A program made the translations under genes and the position numbers. From Distichodus sexfasciatus (Eukaryota > Chordata > Actinopteri > Characiformes > Distichodontidae): a DNA stretch of 64,000 nucleotides. Below are positions 12,733 through 25,667 of this stretch, piece by piece (the stretch's first letter is position 1; each line of letters begins with the position of its first letter). The notes under the pieces were generated by a model. That model had not been told where the DNA came from, did not search any database, and was given only the letters and a program-made list of their open reading frames with translations. The stretch is from positions 1,612,988 to 1,676,987 of the forward strand of contig JAVGVS010000056.1 in NCBI GenBank assembly GCA_032718565.1, in the 5' to 3' direction.

Positions 12733-13638
12733 ATGTGTTCTTCTTCTTCTTTGTAACTTGTAATTGCAAAAACAGATCATTTTTGTTGAATTTGGTTGAA
12801 TATGGTTCACTGGTTGTCAAGTATTGTTAGTATTAAATATCAATATGTGTGATCATTGTTGTTTCATTTCAGGATACTGTAGCTACATGCTTAAGGTGGA
12901 AAAAAATGAATATATACAGATGATCCCTGAGTTACGATGGTTCAGTTTACGATTTTGTGATCTTACATATACATATATACAGTATAATGTAGCAAATTTC
13001 TGGCAATTGACACTTTTGAAAACTGTCAAAAACTGGTCAGCATTTGCCAAAGTTATGAACAAAGTTACAGAAGTCCTTTTTTGTGTATCAGCGTTGTTGC
13101 TGGAGGTTTTCCACCTTACTTGTGTTTAGAACATTGACACCTCAACAGAACTGACTCACCAGGTATGATGGAACTACTCCAGGATACCGGACACACCTGG
13201 TGTGTACTTTCACAATTTATCTCAGTGTTGGATTTTTCTAAGTTTCCAAGGTTTTTTTTCTCTAGTCTTGTTATAATAAACGCTAAAGTGTCTGCTTTGT
13301 CAGGTGGTTGCACATATTTCATGGCCTTTTTGCTGCAGCTGCAGTAAGCAAATGTGGCTGCCAATGCAGTGCGATGGATTTTTGCTGTGTAGATGAAATC
13401 ACTGCAGAACTTTTTGTCCCTGAGTTAAATGCTTCAAGTGGAAATTCACATTCTGCTGAACGGCCATCGCCTTGTTCTTGACTCTGCAGATTTTAGCTGC
13501 TGGTGCAACAGATCCCGGTGATAATTGGTTTGGAAACTGGACTGGGCTGAGTTGGGATTGTTAGCCAGGTGGACCCAAATGTGGAATTCAGCTCTTAAGT
13601 TTCTGCTTGGCTAGCTAGAAGAGAACTTGGAGCCTATT

Positions 13639-13782
13639 CTTGACTGGTTGCAGACTTACTTTTAGCTCAGATTAGTCATTAAAACACTTTCAAACATTAG
13701 TGCAAGGGGATAAATGGGGTGAGGATTGTGTCAGTAAAGGTTTTGTCAAATCAACTTGCAGAAAAAGATGATCCTGTGTGGC
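13639..13782. repeat. repeat E copy 2
   Basis: Starts CTTGACTGGTTGCAGACTTA, includes GATAAATGGGGTGAGGAT and TTTTGTCAAATCAACTTGCA, ends GATGATCCTGTGTGG. It has the same orientation as copy 1, about 1.05 kb away. Confidence 0.75.
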
Positions 13783-13982
13783 AACCCCCGACGGGATCAG
13801 ACAAAAAGAAAGACTTCACAAAAGTGAAGATTCTGTGCAAATAAAATGGGTCCAGTAAAAGTTAAAATGCTACTTAAGTACTAAAGCATCTTATAAAATC
13901 AGTATGCGATTTGTAAACCTGTTCTACATGTATTAAGAAATGATTGACCAACAAACCAACCTTTAGCACTTTCTTTCTTCAC

Positions 13983-14050
13983 AGATGGGTCAAAATGCAC
14001 TTTTTGTTGTGGATCCACTTTCTATCGTGCTGTGGTGTGTTCACAATTAC
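13983..14050 (+). repeat. 3' end of a SINE family B copy
   Basis: AGATGGGTCAAAATGCACTT, then GTGCTGTGGTGTGTTCACAA, corresponding only to the last 70 bases of the family. Confidence 0.55.
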
Positions 14051-14201
14051 AAAAAATCATTTTCACTAGAGGGAAGCGTTTGAAGTGTGTGTTCCATAAA
14101 ATAAAAAGGACTAAGTCCAGTGGCTCCGATTAGTGATTAGTGAGTCATGTTTTATCATTTTATTTACTGCAGTCTCACACCTCAAGACCTGCAGCTATGG
14201 C

Positions 14202-14230
14202 TGTGTTCGTGTGTTCGTGTGTTCGTGTGT

Positions 14231-14266
<36 letters not shown>
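14202..14266. repeat. compound (GTGTTC)n-(TG)n microsatellite
   Basis: Four GTGTTC-type hexamers followed by an uninterrupted TG run. Confidence 0.9.
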
Positions 14267-14268
<2 letters not shown>

Positions 14269-14414
14269 AGTCTGCGCAGTTCATTGAATTGCCCGCTGGG
14301 GTTTTGGCGAGCTGAACTCTGATCAATACACTATTATGTACATAAGAGATTAGAGTCATGTTTTTGTGGCACACACGCTCACACTCATATACACACACGG
14401 TTTATTCAGCCTGG

Positions 14415-15175
14415 TGAAGAGTGTGTGTGTGTGTGTGTTTTACATGACATTGCTTGATGCAGATCTCTCTCACTCTGTGCTCTCTCCTAGTGGCTCTTGT
14501 CTTTAGTTATCTACACACACACACACACTTAAATCACTTTTTTGCTTACCATTTTTTGGGTCAAGGAGAGTCATTGCATGCCTTAATGAAGAGTGAGAGG
14601 GTTTGGGCTGATCATTAGGAGAGGATTGGATTTGTGTCCTGGTTTATTTTCTGTTTTTCTGACACACGGTGAAAGAGGAGGGATGGAGGGAGGCAGCGGA
14701 CGAATAGGGAGTGAGGAGGCAGGACGGTGGAGGAAGGGAGGGAGATGCTGAAGTGTTTAAGTGTGTGCGCTGAGCCTTACGGCTCCCTTGTGCTCCTTGT
14801 GCTCGCTTTCTCTCTTTCTCTCCTCATACACACACACACACACACACACATACACACACAGACTCAGCGTGTCTCTGCTCGAGGATTGGAGGCGAGCTCT
14901 CTCGCCGGCTCTCTCTCTCAGACACACACACACACTCCCCAGCATGACTTCTCACCTTCGGCAGTGCCGCCGTCCCTCCACGTGTGGCTGACACACACAC
15001 TTACACACACGTACATGCGTCCATATGGATACGGTTACTAGCCGTGGACTGGTGGGAGAGTGAGCGATGGACCATGTTGCCAGGTTAGTGCAGCTCATAC
15101 TTATTCATCACTCTGGCGGAGCGAGGAGGAACCGTCCTCACTGTGTGTGTGTGTGTGTCTGAGAGAGAGAGAGAT
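14415..15175. repeat. cluster of short (CA)n/(TG)n/(GA)n tracts
   Basis: Multiple short tracts (14421, 14513, 14828, 14924, 15142, 15162) with GC-richer spacer near 14690-15080. ORFs across it are repeat-encoded and not genes. Confidence 0.8.
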
Positions 15176-15363
15176 TTTATGCTCACTTGAGTAGAAATAG
15201 TAATCAGGGCTTTAGCCATAAAGAAAAGAGTGATAGTCATACTGAACATCTTTTCTTCACACACACACACACACTGTTGTTTGCTGCGTACTGCACTCAA
15301 GTTGTCATTGAGAAAAGTAGAAAAATGGCTGAGCTCAATGACACCTGCATACTGTCTGTCACC

Positions 15364-15778
15364 TCTCCCTCACTCTCTCTCTCTTTTCCTCCCTCTTTCT
15401 GGTTTTCTCTTTCTTTCCCTGTCCTTCACTCTCTCGCTTTTCTTTCTTAGCACCTTTCTCTCTTTCTTTTTCCTCTGTCTTTTTCTCTCCCTCTCTCTTT
15501 TCCTCTCTCTCCTTCTCTTTCTCACTCTCCCTATCCCTCTCCCTTTCGTCCTTCTCTCTTCCTCCTCAACCTCTCTCTCTCCCCAATCCCTTCTTCTCTC
15601 TCTTTTCCTCCCTTCCTCCCCTCCCCCATTCTCTCTCCCCCTCACTTCCTGTACTCTCTCCCTCTTTCGCTCCCTTTCTCCCCCTCTTTCCTCCCCTTCT
15701 CTCTCTCTCCCCAATCCCTCACTCTCTCTTTCCTTCTCCGTTCCCTCTCTCTCTCTCTCTCTCTCTCCCCCCCCCCTG
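15364..15778. repeat. 415-bp polypyrimidine tract
   Basis: Almost pure C/T on the + strand with CTCTCT and TTCCTCC units, ending in a run of C. Long open frames here come from the Ser/Leu/Pro-only composition. Confidence 0.9.
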
Positions 15779-16200
15779 TTGCACAAATGCACACAGTGAC
15801 GCTGGGCTGCTTGTACTACACACTGTCCTATCTGATTGCCACACAAAGTGGTATCAGCTTTCTGCCAGGGGTCACCTCTGTGTCTTTGCGTGTTTGTGAG
15901 AGAGAGAGAGGGAGAGAGAGTGTGTGTGTGTGTGTGTGTTTATTTTGTCATCTCAAAAGCGGCACTGTGCATGCTTTGGGGCTTTACAGACAGTAACTAT
16001 AGGTGCTCATGTACAGTATAGATGATACACTGCAGCACCCCCTCCCACCTTCCCTCTCTGTCTCTTACACACACACACACACACACACTTACATGTGCAC
16101 ACTGATTCTTTCCATGACTGTGCATGATGAAAGTGAAGCTGGATACTTATACAGATGTAGTATGAGCATAATACAGTATAATATGTGTCATGCAGTAAGC

Positions 16201-16247
16201 TGTGTGTGTGTGTGCGTGTGTGTGTGTGTGTGCGTGTGCGTGTGTGT
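16201..16247. repeat. (TG)n microsatellite
   Basis: TG run with scattered CG steps (GTGCGTG). Confidence 0.9.
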
Positions 16248-16611
16248 TACCCTCTCTACTGTAGCATATCCTTTGGTATAGAACTATATCATAACACTGT
16301 ATTCAGAGCTGTGTTGCCAGTCCTGATTTTGTGTGCGTGTGTGTCATTTTTCATGCTGTTTATTCTGTGTAGACTCACAGAATTACTCTCATTTTCTGTT
16401 AAAATCATTTTTCTCCTCTGGAGATGGCACATCACTTTCTTCCAAACCACTCAACACAGAATCACAAGCGCACATGGAGAAGTGTGTGTGTGAGTGTGTT
16501 TGGATTTGCTGATTTGTAAGATATTGAAGGTACAGATATGCACACATACAGAGTTCACTCTTTCTCTTATACAGTGTTCCTGGTTTTCGAAAAGTACTTA
16601 AGTGCCCATTC

Positions 16612-16655
16612 CTCTGTGTGTGTGTGTGTGTCTGTGTGTGTGTGTCTGTGTGTGT

Positions 16656-16698
<43 letters not shown>

Positions 16699-16722
16699 TG
16701 TGTGTGTGTGTGTGTGTGTGAG
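16612..16722. repeat. 110-bp (TG)n microsatellite with TCTG interruptions
   Basis: The longest TG tract in the window; regularly spaced GTCTGTG interruptions. Confidence 0.93.
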
Positions 16723-17163
16723 AGAGCTGGTGTTATACTGCAGTCACAATGCAGAGATATCCCCAATATCTGGGACTGTAGTGTAATACACCGTCAGAGC
16801 CGACTACCTACTTCACTCACACACACACACGCATACACACACGCATACACACTCAGCAGGATTCCACCATAGGCTAACGTAGCCGCAAAACAATTCAATT
16901 TAAAAACCAAATGATTAATTTTTCTCTAATTAGCTTTTGCATTTGCTCAAGGGGGAATATACAGTGAGAGCGCTCAACTTACAGAGTGCTGCTGTTTCTG
17001 TAAGGATGAAGTCTTTTATACAGCAAACGACACCCCAAGTCACGTCTCCTCAGTTTGAGATCCTGTTTGTAGATGATGTGTTTACGGATGTCTTGTATAA
17101 TTTTATGTAGTATTCTGTAATGAAATGAACTAATGCAGTATGAGATGATGACTACAGTGAGTG

Positions 17164-17347
17164 ATTGTCAATGTGAACACAGCACAGCACAACAAAATGT
17201 GTGAAGGAGCAATGGACAGCTTACATGGGCAGTGCTTGGGGATGGTACCTTACACATGAGTGCCTGGTACCTTTACAGGTTCGGGATTCAACCTGTTGAC
17301 CTGTTGGTGACAGGGCGAACGCACTCACTGTTACACTACCAAAAAGC
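17164..17347 (-). repeat. SINE family B copy, diverged
   Basis: - strand copy: TCAATGTGAACACAGCACAG, GTGTGAAGGAGCAATGGACA, then GGGATTCAACCTGTTGACC and CACTGTTACACTACC. Confidence 0.65.
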
Positions 17348-18129
17348 TCGATCAAGCCTATTTTACTTTTTTTATTCAAAAATATCTGTCAACGGCATAA
17401 AAGAGATTCATCTGGTAAATGTTCTCAAGCTAAAGAATGCTAGATATAGATTGAAGTTAGATATGCTTATTTGCATTCAAGGCTTTCTCATATTGATTCT
17501 GACTGACTTTGCATGTATGGTAGTAAAATTTCTCGATAAGGTGCCTTTCACAGACAAAAAGTGACAAAGCGCTCTACGACAAACAGAAAAAAGCCACCAA
17601 AATATAGTGCAACAAGGAACATCAGAATCCAAGCAGAAATGACTTCTAAAGCATGCTTAAACAAGAGTGTCTACCCTCTGAAAGCTTCTCATCTCCACGT
17701 GGTGCAGGACTTCGGACTTCATCTGACCTGCAGTGGTGCAGTGATGCAGGTCTCAGTTTCCCCGTCTCTGTGGTTTGCCGTCGTTTACTAGAATTCCAGC
17801 ACCAGCTTTTCCAATCCCAGTCCCACGGTTTTCAGCGTGGTTTGTTTACTGGCTGTTCCTGCTCGTTTTTCCATGTTTTATACTGAGACTCTGGCAGGGT
17901 TTCCCCATCTCCTGTAGCACTCGCTGTGAGGAACTGCAATCTGTGCACTCCCTAATTAATCCTTTCTTTCAGTTCATTATTGGAGTTTATTGGTTATTTG
18001 AGATCATCTTTACAGATAGTTAGTAAAATAAGTAAACAGTGATGTGTGATATGTACTGAGTTCTACCACTGAGAAGCAGGACTGAAAAAAGTCAGTCTGA
18101 TTTTCCCCTTTTTGGGAAGCAGAGGGTCA

Positions 18130-18830
18130 AGAGGAGCAGCGTTTAATGCTCTGTGGTGGAGATGGAGAGATGAAGATATTGAAATGTGGAGATGGAGATA
18201 TTTAGATGTGAATACTTGGATATGATGAAGGAAGTGGAGATGGAGATATTTAGGTGGAGAGATGGAAATGGTGATATTTTGATTTGTAAATGTGAAGATA
18301 TTTAGATGTGAAGATGGAGATATGGAAGTGAAGATACTGTATTTAGACGGTGATTTAGTGGTGGAGATGGTATTTAAATGTGAAAATGTAGGCGAGGATA
18401 GAGATATTTAGATGTGGTGATTGAGACATTTAGTAGGCAAGACGGCGATAGAGATATTTAATACGTAGGTATGTAACTGTGGAGATGGAGCTATGCAAAT
18501 TGAGGTGGAGATATTTAGATGTGAAGATGGAGGTGGAGATATTTAGATGGGGATATAGAGGTAGAGATGGAGATATGTGGGAATTGAGATGTCTAGGAGG
18601 AAACTGATAAATGCAAGTGGAGATGGAGATATAGAGGTGGAGATGTTTAGGTAGAGATATGAAGATGAAGATATGTGGAAATGGAGATGTCTAGGAGGAG
18701 ACTGATAAATGCAAGTGGAGATGGAGATAGATGTGAGATGGAGATATGGAAGTTGAAATGAGGCCTTTAGTAGGAGATATGGAAAGAGAGGTAGACATTT
18801 AGATATGGAGATGTAGACGTACAACATAGA
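18130..18830. repeat. 700-bp degenerate minisatellite
   Basis: Short unit variants of GGAGATGGAGATATTTAGATGTGAA arranged head to tail. Two longer repeats of about 120 bp are visible (18555-18625 and 18670-18735 share TGTCTAGGAGGA and ACTGATAAATGCAAGTGGAG). Purine-rich on the + strand. Confidence 0.85.
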
Positions 18831-19958
18831 TGTGAACAAACATTTTGTTGTTTTCACCTGCTCTCTCTGTACTAGTGTAAATCAATAGCAATGAGGTTTT
18901 TGGGTAAAACATTGAAACAGCTGACTATTTCTCAATTTGTCTGTGTGTGTGTGTGTGTGCACTAATGGATAATAACAGTAAAACACAGCATGGAAACAGA
19001 AAATGCCCACTCTTAATTTGTGCATTTTTGCAACAAAACAGCATGAGTTCGTCTGCCTACAGGTGTGTGTGTTTACACACTTCTTCACACAGCGTCTCGT
19101 CCCCGTCCTGAGGCAGGTCTGAATAGAGCCACATCAGATCACAGCGATTGCCTCTGTACAATTCAATCTGAAGGACAAATATTGAATTAGGTGAAGCTGC
19201 ACCTGCACGTCCTTCTTCATTATGGCCCTCTCCACCCCACAAATTGGATTACACGCACACACACACCCACACACACCCACACCCAAATCATAGTCGACCA
19301 CTTAAGTTTTTTTGCCGTCATTGTGTTTTTCCTCTTTGCCGCTCCCGGCCGTTGTTATGTTTGCATAACTGGATTATTATTGCTGCTGTTCTAACAAGCT
19401 GATATTAGAGGTGAAGTGCAGCACATCCTCCCCTCTTCCTTTTTGTTTTGTCCTTTCTCTAAGACGACCTTGCACTGTCCACGTCATTCCCGCTCTCTCT
19501 CTCTCTTCTTTTGTTTTTGTTGAGAACTGATTGGTAGTAAAGGTCACCGGTCGCTCTGTGCCTCACTGAGGAAGCATCTAACGTCCACTTTCTGGCTTTA
19601 TTTTTATCATGAAACATTATCATGTGGATATCTGTCTTTATGCTTAAATATATTATATATATTTGTTACCTTGAGCTTTGGTAATATGGCCTCTTGAACG
19701 TGATGAGCTGTGAATTTGAGTGCCGTTTTCTGTCCTCTAAATGCCATTGCAGAGTCACAAGTCGCACCTCTGTCCGGGCGATGCAGTCACCTGGAACTGG
19801 AGAGCTGCAGAGCTGTGTATTAATGAGAGGTTAATTAATGCTCTGCTGCTTTGAGCGTAGCCTTGTTAACCTGCAGATCACGTGGTGTGTGTTTGTGTGT
19901 GAGAGAGACAGGGGGTGCAGATTTTTACTAGAGGCATAAATCACAAATTTCGTCACGA

Positions 19959-20315
19959 CAGGACTGCACGAGTCTGGAATTAATTTTTATTTTATTTTAA
20001 ATTTAGATCACGATTCTCTGGTGAATCGTAATTAATCTGCAGAACATAAACAACAAAACAAAAACATATACAACAAGGGTCTTAAAGATTCTTTGCCAAG
20101 AACATAAGTCTATAAACATGTTAAGGCTTTAGTGAGGAACGGAGACATGTTACAATGTTCCTTTTTATTATTTTTTTTCTCTTTTTATTTCTTTCACCTC
20201 ACTACAAGTTTTGATGCTTGTGTTGATGCAACGCAGTTTAGAAATGAGGTCACGATGTGAATCACAAAATGTGAGTCGAGATCACAATTTAATTACAAGT
20301 AATTGTGCAGCCCTA
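19959..20315. mobile_element. hAT-like non-autonomous element, diverged
   Basis: Begins CAGGACTGCACGAG and ends AATTGTGCAGCCCTA, imperfect inverted ends of the CAGGGCTGCACAAT type common in fish hAT-derived repeats. Internal ATCACGATT-like sequence near both ends supports this. No target duplication is evident. Confidence 0.5.
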
Positions 20316-20519
20316 TAATACAATATATCGATTTAACAGAGAGTCAACGTCAGTGTCTGCTGATATCACAAAGTCTGATACAAGCCAGAGATCAATATGA
20401 GACAATATCAGGCGCATATTTAGCAGCCAGTTCCATTCACATCAAATCACATAGAATGGATTGATGCTATGGGCTTCTTGAATCAATGTATGGATGTAGA
20501 TCGTTGTGTAATGAAACTA

Positions 20520-20585
20520 GGGGTGTAACGATACATCAGTGTACACCAATGTATTGATGTAGATCGATATATCATTACGCCTTAG
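20520..20585. repeat. fragment of a hAT-like element end
   Basis: TAGGGGTGTAACGATACATC is a typical fish hAT-like terminus. It is followed within 60 bases by partly complementary sequence (ATATCATTACGCC), so a short internally deleted copy is possible. Confidence 0.4.
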
Positions 20586-20609
20586 CTTTTACTTTGATGA
20601 CTTGATCGT

Positions 20610-20815
20610 ACCCGTTTTTGTGTGTGAGGACGCAACCTAATTAATGCTTATTTCATCAAATACCTGCAGGTTTTTATTTGAGACTGAAATAGTGAAAAGA
20701 TTAGCTTTTGGCTACTGAAGGTAAGGTTGGGGTTAAGTATACTCTTTATGGAAGACAGTGGGAGGACCTCACAAAGATAACGAGAAGCTTGTGTGTGTTT
20801 TTGTGTGTTTAGTAT
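20610..20815 (+). repeat. dispersed repeat family D copy
   Basis: GCTTTTGGCTACTGAAGGTA, AAGGTTGGGGTTAAG, GAGGACCTCACAAAGATAAC, then TGTGTGTGTTTTTGTGTGTT, matching 31383-31510. Confidence 0.65.
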
Positions 20816-21854
20816 TAGGCGGTTAACACCTCTGTTGGGACCTACACACGTTTTTATACTAATCTCCAAAAATGCAGCACACCAAGCTAGATGTATAGGA
20901 AATGGGGAATAGCAAGGGAGAGATGGAAAGAGATATGAATATGTATGTTCCTGCAGGAGTCATATCAGCCCATGTTGCGATACTACTGAACCACTTTTCC
21001 GGAATGCAGTGTGTGTGCCTAAAAATACGTATTACAGTAAGTGTGTGTGCCTGTGTATGTATGTGAAAGCACATTAAGCTTATCTAGGTGCGAATGGCAG
21101 GAGCGGGCTAGCAATTTGTGTGTGTGTGTGAGTGAGTGAAGGCAGGCTTGTTTAGGCGAGCATGTCATTTGTGTTTGGCACAGAGAGCAGATGACTGGAA
21201 CAGGCTGAATTAATGGAGGCATCAGTCTGTGACAAATCTTAGCTCTGTGTGTGTGTGTGTGTGTGCGTGTGTATGTAGAGGGGGTGAAACTGTGTGTATT
21301 TTTCTGACTGTCTAAGACCCATTTACTTTTGGCATTTAAAGGCAGGCCCCTACTTTTGGTGTGTTCATCACTATTTTTCTGTTTTGTCATTCCGATCTTG
21401 CACATTTTCTCACCCTTTTCCTGCTGTAGCTGATTCAGCTCCTGTAGAGCCTGGCAGGCGTGTCATGAGTTAAATCAGGCAGGAAAATCACCCAAATTTG
21501 TGCAGTGCCCAGCCTGCTAGGTCAGGGACTGAGTATGACTGCTCAGTGTTTTATTCAGCAAGTGCAGAACTCCGAGTCATGGCTTTCTGCCAAACGCTTC
21601 TTCAGCACACTCAGAGCTGACGTAGTTGCCTGAAGTTTGGCTGGTGGAACGGGAGCCATTAGGATTCCATCAGGACCATTAAGCTGTCACATTGTATCAG
21701 AGCGGAGAAGTTTTCGCGCCCCTGTCCTGTGTGCTATAGTGGACACTGTGTGCTTTATTAGACATTGGTCACAATTTGTTGTTTCCTCCAGCTGTGGCTG
21801 CAACAGGACCAGCCGTATTTGTTCTCTGCTGGTAGGAATGATGCTCATGTATTG

Positions 21855-22000
21855 TGGTAGGATGATCATGTGAAGATCAACAGTTGGTATGTTCAATTCC
21901 GGCTGCATCCTGCTGTTAAAACTATCAGCATTGGGCCTGAGAGCAAGACCTTTAACCGCAAGTAACTCCAGCAGGATTGTCCCTGTAATTAGGAAATGTA
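21855..22000 (+). repeat. degenerate SINE family A-like copy
   Basis: Blocks GGTATGTTCAATTCCGGCTG, GCAAGACCTTTAACCGCAAG and CAGGATTGTCCCTGTAATTA fit the family A order but are strongly diverged. Confidence 0.4.
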
Positions 22001-22280
22001 ATGAGGTCTATGTAAAACAACGTGACGAACAATATCATTTTGTGGAATGTTTTAACATGAAGACCCACGTTTGACCCTAATTTATTTCAAGGAATTTAAT
22101 CTATTTATGCCTTAGAGGTGTCCTCTATAGATAAAACCATTTCTCATGTGTTCATTTTAACATTTTTGCAAACTCCACTGGTATTTCATTTCGCGTCAGT
22201 CGCAAACATACGTGTCACTTTTGGTTCTTTTGTTTTTATACTGCATAATCACCAAAATATCACCAGTAAGTCTCATGTCC

Positions 22281-22522
22281 ATGTGGTAGTCAGTAGTGTA
22301 ACGGTTAGAGAGTTTACCTCATGATCAGAAGATCGCTGGTTCGAATCCCGGACAGGTAACGGTACCCCTGAGGTACAAATGAGTAAGGTACTGTCCTCAA
22401 GCACTGCTCCCTGGGCACTGCCCATGTCACCAGCCCACTGCTCCTTCACGGATGGGTCAAATGTAGAGGTCACATTTGGTTGTGGTGCATTGTGTGCAGT
22501 GCTGTGGTGTGTTCACAATAAC
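22281..22522 (+). repeat. SINE family B copy, full length
   Basis: tRNA-like head with recognisable box A and box B (AGTGTAACGGTTAGAGAG and GGTTCGAATCCCGGACAGGT), body CCACTGCTCCTTCACGGATG, end GCTGTGGTGTGTTCACAATA. It is the clearest copy of this family in the window. Confidence 0.8.
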
Positions 22523-23972
22523 AAATGCCGGTATTGCTTCGTCCCTACTTCAAATCGAGTGTATATTTATCAATTCTCTTCGCATTCCTTGACATTTTAA
22601 ACGTAGTCCTGTTGTCTTATCTTATTGCAAAGGACCCAAGGTATGTCTGTGTGTCACATTGTGTTATACCTCGTATACGATGGTTGCATGCTCTTTATCT
22701 CCTTCACTTTTGTCATCTGTGTTTTACTGCTGTGTTCAGACCCACCCCAGAGCCCCTATCAGCTTCTGCTTAGCGTCTCTCCTCCCTGCAGTGCGGTCTG
22801 CCTCTCATCTGCCCCTCCCCTCCCAACTTTCTAATTAAACTAACAGCAGCTGGCCTGTCTCTCCCACATCTGTGTGTGTGTGTGTGTGTGTGAGGAGGAG
22901 AGAGAGTTTGAATACATTTCACACATCTTTAGCTCCTATCTGTATAAACGTGAGGCTCTTTGGGGGATTTTAAGTCACGCTCTGTAAGTTCCCGCAGACT
23001 AGTTAGTTACTGTGTTTAATGCCATGACCTGTAGAAAGCCCTGCGCTTGGATTTCCTCACAAATGAAGCTGCTTTTTCCTCCTCCAGATCCAATCTGCAA
23101 AAACCTCCTAACCCTAACCCTCCATCTATGATCTGGATGAAGTGGGAGCATCTATCAGAATTATCCGATTAATTAGCCGTTTTCTACGTTGTGTAGATAG
23201 GCAAAAGAGACAGATAAGAAGAATAAAGTGTGCGCAGGAGGGTAAAGGAGTTAGAGATGGAAAGAATAATGGTTAGAAAAAGGAGAAAAGGAGAAGGACA
23301 GAGGGAAGAGATGACTTAAAAAAAAGCGTGGAGGCAGCCAGAGGGAAGGATGGAGGCTGATCAATTTTGAGGCAACAGCCGTGAAAAGGGAACAGAGGGA
23401 TGTGTTGAGTTCTGTTAGCAGTCGCTGAGCTGTATTCTGGCTTGGTGCATGTAACACACACACACACACACACACAGTCACACACTAAGTGCAACTAAGC
23501 ACAACGCCTTACCTTCGTCTGGGTCAAGTGGAAAAAAAGCAGTGAGATTTTGTGAGACTGCTGTGAAAACTCAAGGCTCATGTGGAATATTAGAACCATG
23601 CAGGGCCAGGCAGGTTTTATTTACTCGTACACTTACAGGATTCAAGGACCTTTATTTCCAGTGAAACCTTGAACACGGAGAGACAAGTAAACAATCTGCT
23701 AAACAAATAAGCAGAAGCTGTGAGAGCTGTACTGGTGTTAATACCAAGTGACTGATGCTGACAATATCTAAAAGAAGGCATTCAATACGGTGTGATGCAT
23801 GTGAGAAAAGTCTGGTGAGAGTAATGCCATGAATTATACCTTAAAAAGACTTCTTGATGCCAGCGATTAAATCATTTGTTCATAATTCTCCTCAGTGCTT
23901 CAGTTGATCATGCGTTTTTGGTGTTGATTAAATAACTAGTTCTGTTTTCACTTTTATTATACATTTAGTATA

Positions 23973-24148
23973 TCGGCAGTGTAACGGTTAGAGAGTTGGC
24001 CCCATGATCAGGTCCCTGACCGGTAAGGTACTGTCCCCAAGCGCTGCCCATGTCAGCTGCCCACTGCTCCTTCACGGTTGGGTCAGATGCAGAGGTCACA
24101 TTTCGTACTGCGCCTCTTAGAACAAACTGTGATGCACGCTGTGTTCTG
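23973..24148 (+). repeat. SINE family B copy
   Basis: Head CGGCAGTGTAACGGTTAGAG, internal deletion over box B, body GCTGCCCACTGCTCCTTCAC and GCAGAGGTCACATTTCG. Confidence 0.7.
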
Positions 24149-25667
24149 ATGTCTTAACCAGTATTGACATGTTCAGCAGTTTGAGGTACAGTAGTTTTTC
24201 TATTGGACTGGACAACAGAAATACCCCCGGCCCAGTCCTCCAGCCATTGTCACAATTTGACCCTTGTCAGAGTTGTTCAAAGTTCTTTACTTCACCTTCA
24301 GTGGTTCTAATGTTATGGCTGTGAAAGAATGTAAATGTACATGCATACTCATGTCATGTGTGTGTATATATGCAGAATTTTACCAACATTTAATGAACGT
24401 CTGCCCGTCTAGGCTTCATCTAGTAGGAGTTAAAGGTCCATGTTATAATCAGCTCCATATATCATGGAGAGTCATGTTTCAAATGCGTTGAAACGATTTA
24501 CAGAGATGTCCTAAAATAGGTTTATTCTACATTTGGCACAATCAGTAAGCAGTTGGACAGAAGCCGCATTTTTCTTGTGTTTGGCCATGCCGTCCAGCAC
24601 TTTGGATTTGGATCTGTGACCGAATTCATAATGCTGAGTGCCAGCTCCAATTTGAAGCATTTGCCTCGCGTTGGACGAGCCCTATAGGAATTAGAAAGAT
24701 AAAATAATGTCGGTTTTCAGCTACAATGCACTATACTTGCTTCTTTACTGTTTTTTACGGAGCATTTGGAGGAAAAAGTACCACCAGAAGTCATACAGTA
24801 TTATAGGTTTTTATGTAATTGTGTTTCTGAGAAACGGGGAAAAAACTCCAGTATTTGGGCAGAACATTTCCACTATGGTGAAGAACATATGAACACATGT
24901 ATGCAAATGAAGATTTAAGGGGTCAATCTTCAATTTAACAAAGTAATGCCTAGCCAAAATATGTATAAAATATATAGGGCATTTAGACCCTAATTATTTA
25001 CTGCTTGAAAGATAATTAAAATAAAACTCTGTGGCCTACAAATGGGATTGTACACATTTATCACAGACCATAAACACACTTGAGTGTGGATTTAAAGAGA
25101 GAAATTGACCAAAAATGATGTGTTTTTTCTTTGTATTCTTTCATATCACCAAACAAAACATTGGCAAAAGGAGATAAAACTGATTAATCTCCTTTCTTTT
25201 TCTTCATGTCAGTAATGTGACCCCCGTCTGATTAGATTTCTCAGTGATGTTAAAAAAACATACTCAAAGAAATTATTTGGTTGCATGAGATACCTGATAA
25301 GATAAAAGCTACATTTTTCATCTAGGGTTCGTTCTAGCACAAAAAGTTCAGATCTCATCAGCATTTTCAGTCTTTTGCAGTGAGCGCAACTAGTAGCTTT
25401 AAAGGTCAGTATTTGGAACCAGCCACAAAAATGCAGCCATCTCAGCTGCGGTTATTTATGTTATTAGTTTGTTTGTAATCCCTTATTTATACAGTCATAA
25501 AAGGCTTGTCAGACTCGAGTCTCGCAAGAGTGCCGCAGTGCGGAGTTTAATTTTTTGTTTGCTCCAAACACAACCAGTTCATCTCATGACTTGGTGATTA
25601 GCTGAGGAGCTAATTAACTGTTCTAAATCATTGGGGTGTTGATTTGTACTGTTTTGATAAGACTTTG

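Noticed and set aside
15062..15085. ATGGACCATGTTGCCAG followed by GTTAGT, resembling an alternative first coding exon
   Set aside because: It would end in phase 2, but the next known exon needs phase 1. It lies in a microsatellite cluster without a clear promoter.
15230..15846. Long open frames on both strands (189 and 158 codons)
   Set aside because: Entirely due to the polypyrimidine/polypurine composition (Ser/Leu/Phe/Pro or Arg/Glu/Lys only).
22281..22360. tRNA-like sequence with box A and box B
   Set aside because: It continues into a repeated non-tRNA body shared with several other loci, so it is a SINE head and not a functional tRNA gene.
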